Source: CAYGFH01 sp964356315
Lineage (GTDB): Bacteria > Patescibacteriota > Microgenomatia > UBA10105 > UBA927
Assembly: GCA_964356315.1 (NCBI GenBank)
Contig: CAYHHA010000061.1
Location: forward strand, 1 to 5,825
Length of the DNA: 5,825 bases
Reading direction: 5' to 3'
The notes under the pieces were generated by a model. The model saw nothing but the letters and a program-made list of their open reading frames with translations, was not told the origin of the DNA and ran no database searches. The number at the start of each line of letters is the position of its first letter. The stretch's first letter is position 1. Both the position numbers and the translations under genes were made by a program. Positions 5,593 through 5,825 of this stretch are shown one piece after another.

Positions 5593-5620
5593 TTGATTAT
5601 TGTTTATTGATTATTGGTTA
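5593..5620. repeat. AT-rich heptanucleotide tandem repeat upstream of glmS (4 units of TTGNTTA)
   Basis: TTGATTA, TTGTTTA, TTGATTA and TTGGTTA follow one another exactly (5593-5620), with a degenerate fifth unit TTATGTT (5621-5627). Units differ only at position 4. It lies in the probable glmS leader or promoter zone, about 62 bp upstream of the start codon. Confidence 0.88.
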
Positions 5621-5741
5621 TTATGTTGTATAAAAATAGGGGAGTAACTCAATTCTTCCGCTTTGTTCATCTCCTTACGGAAACGGTTTGGCAAAAAAGA
5701 TCATGGTAGAGAGTGCTACCAAAGGGTACCCGCAGACTCGG

Positions 5742-5762
5742 CTCGCCAAAGTCTCGCCAAAG
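5742..5762. repeat. Direct repeat CTCGCCAAAG, two copies at 11-bp period
   Basis: CTCGCCAAAG occurs at 5742-5751 and 5753-5762 inside a locally GC-rich patch that continues as GCGGACGACGGCGGGC. The composition differs sharply from the AT-rich DNA around it, suggesting a fragment of a dispersed repeat. Confidence 0.6.
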
Positions 5763-5790
5763 GCGGACGACGGCGGGCTATTCGATAATC

Positions 5791-5805
5791 CCGATACTGT
5801 ATCGG
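5791..5805. repeat. Perfect 15-bp palindrome CCGATAC-T-GTATCGG
   Basis: Two 7-bp arms around a single T, flanked by AAAAA on the plus strand. The 1-nt centre is too tight for a good RNA hairpin, and on neither strand does a T run follow it, so it is more like a protein-binding dyad or a dispersed palindromic repeat than a terminator. Confidence 0.6.
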
Positions 5806-5825
5806 AAAAAACCCTTTCCTCGTAT

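Larger units (their letters stand above)
5532..5825. other. Intergenic region upstream of glmS
   Basis: No gene supported. It contains, in order, the glmS ribosome binding site, the AT-rich heptamer array, a short AT-rich segment with TATACA on the minus strand (5628-5633, a weak -10 candidate without a convincing -35), an inverted repeat TTCCG/CGGAA (5656-5660, 5678-5682), a hairpin GGTAG-N6-CTACC (5705-5720), a GC-rich patch (about 5731-5780) and a palindrome (5791-5805). I do not see the conserved core of a glmS ribozyme. Confidence 0.5.

Noticed and set aside
4482..5633. 383-codon open frame on the plus strand opposite glmS
   Set aside because: It lies almost entirely antisense to a fully supported glmS; its translation is Cys/His/Phe-rich with no domain and no ribosome binding site. 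It is a shadow of glmS codon use.
5617..5676. 19-codon minus-strand mini-ORF starting at the ATG of AAGGAGATGAAC (ATG at 5671-5673)
   Set aside because: The Shine-Dalgarno-like AAGGAG runs straight into the ATG with no spacing, and the peptide runs into the heptamer array; no supporting similarity.
5651..5786. Open plus-strand frame through the GC-rich patch
   Set aside because: It has no start with a ribosome site, is Arg/Lys/Ser-rich with no recognisable domain, and coincides with direct repeats.
5532..5825. glmS ribozyme in the glmS leader
   Set aside because: I do not see the conserved ribozyme core sequence or its pseudoknot pattern; the leader is AT-rich repeats and a plain Shine-Dalgarno.

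Overview
The window reads as a stretch of bacterial chromosome, most likely from the Candidate Phyla Radiation (Patescibacteria). This rests on (i) two coiled-coil proteins of a kind I associate from memory with CPR genomes, (ii) genes with almost no 5' leader and no Shine-Dalgarno, (iii) heptanucleotide repeats and a TTGTCAT...ATGACAA palindromic repeat between genes. None of these is decisive. The standard genetic code fits: one gene ends in TGA exactly where its paralogue ends in TAA, which argues against the UGA-recoding CPR lineages.

Layout. 1-138: AT-rich, no gene seen. 139-969 (+): PfkB-family sugar kinase with fructoselysine-6-kinase (FrlD)-like features. 1017-3600 (+): a tandemly duplicated two-gene cassette, A-a-B-b. 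A (280 aa) and B (345 aa) are paralogous alpha-helical proteins with the same short hydrophobic N-terminus. Each is followed after a TAA-T-ATG junction by a roughly 107-residue single-pass membrane protein (a, b) carrying an identical KSSEFPNA motif. Each cassette has its own promoter, TTGACA-N18-CATACTAAAT, ending almost at the ATG, so the mRNAs should be leaderless or nearly so. 3607-3667: bipartite palindromic repeat between convergent genes. 3676-3711 (-): a leftover C-terminal tail of a second glmS. 3732-5531 (-): complete glmS with a good Shine-Dalgarno, interrupted by a small in-frame heptamer repeat. 5532-5825: glmS upstream region with an AT-rich heptamer array, a GC-rich repeat patch and a 15-bp palindrome; no gene.

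How it fits together. GlmS makes glucosamine-6-phosphate for envelope polymers and the kinase phosphorylates a sugar or sugar adduct; I see no operon linking them. The duplicated cassette is the undescribed part. Its conserved promoter, gene order, junction and paired protein features suggest that each large helical protein works with its own small membrane partner, probably at the cell envelope. Its function is unknown.

The second main anomaly is the glmS tail relic: it keeps 10 of 11 residues of the real C-terminus but differs in 10 of 11 codons, which points to replacement by a divergent copy rather than a recent duplication.
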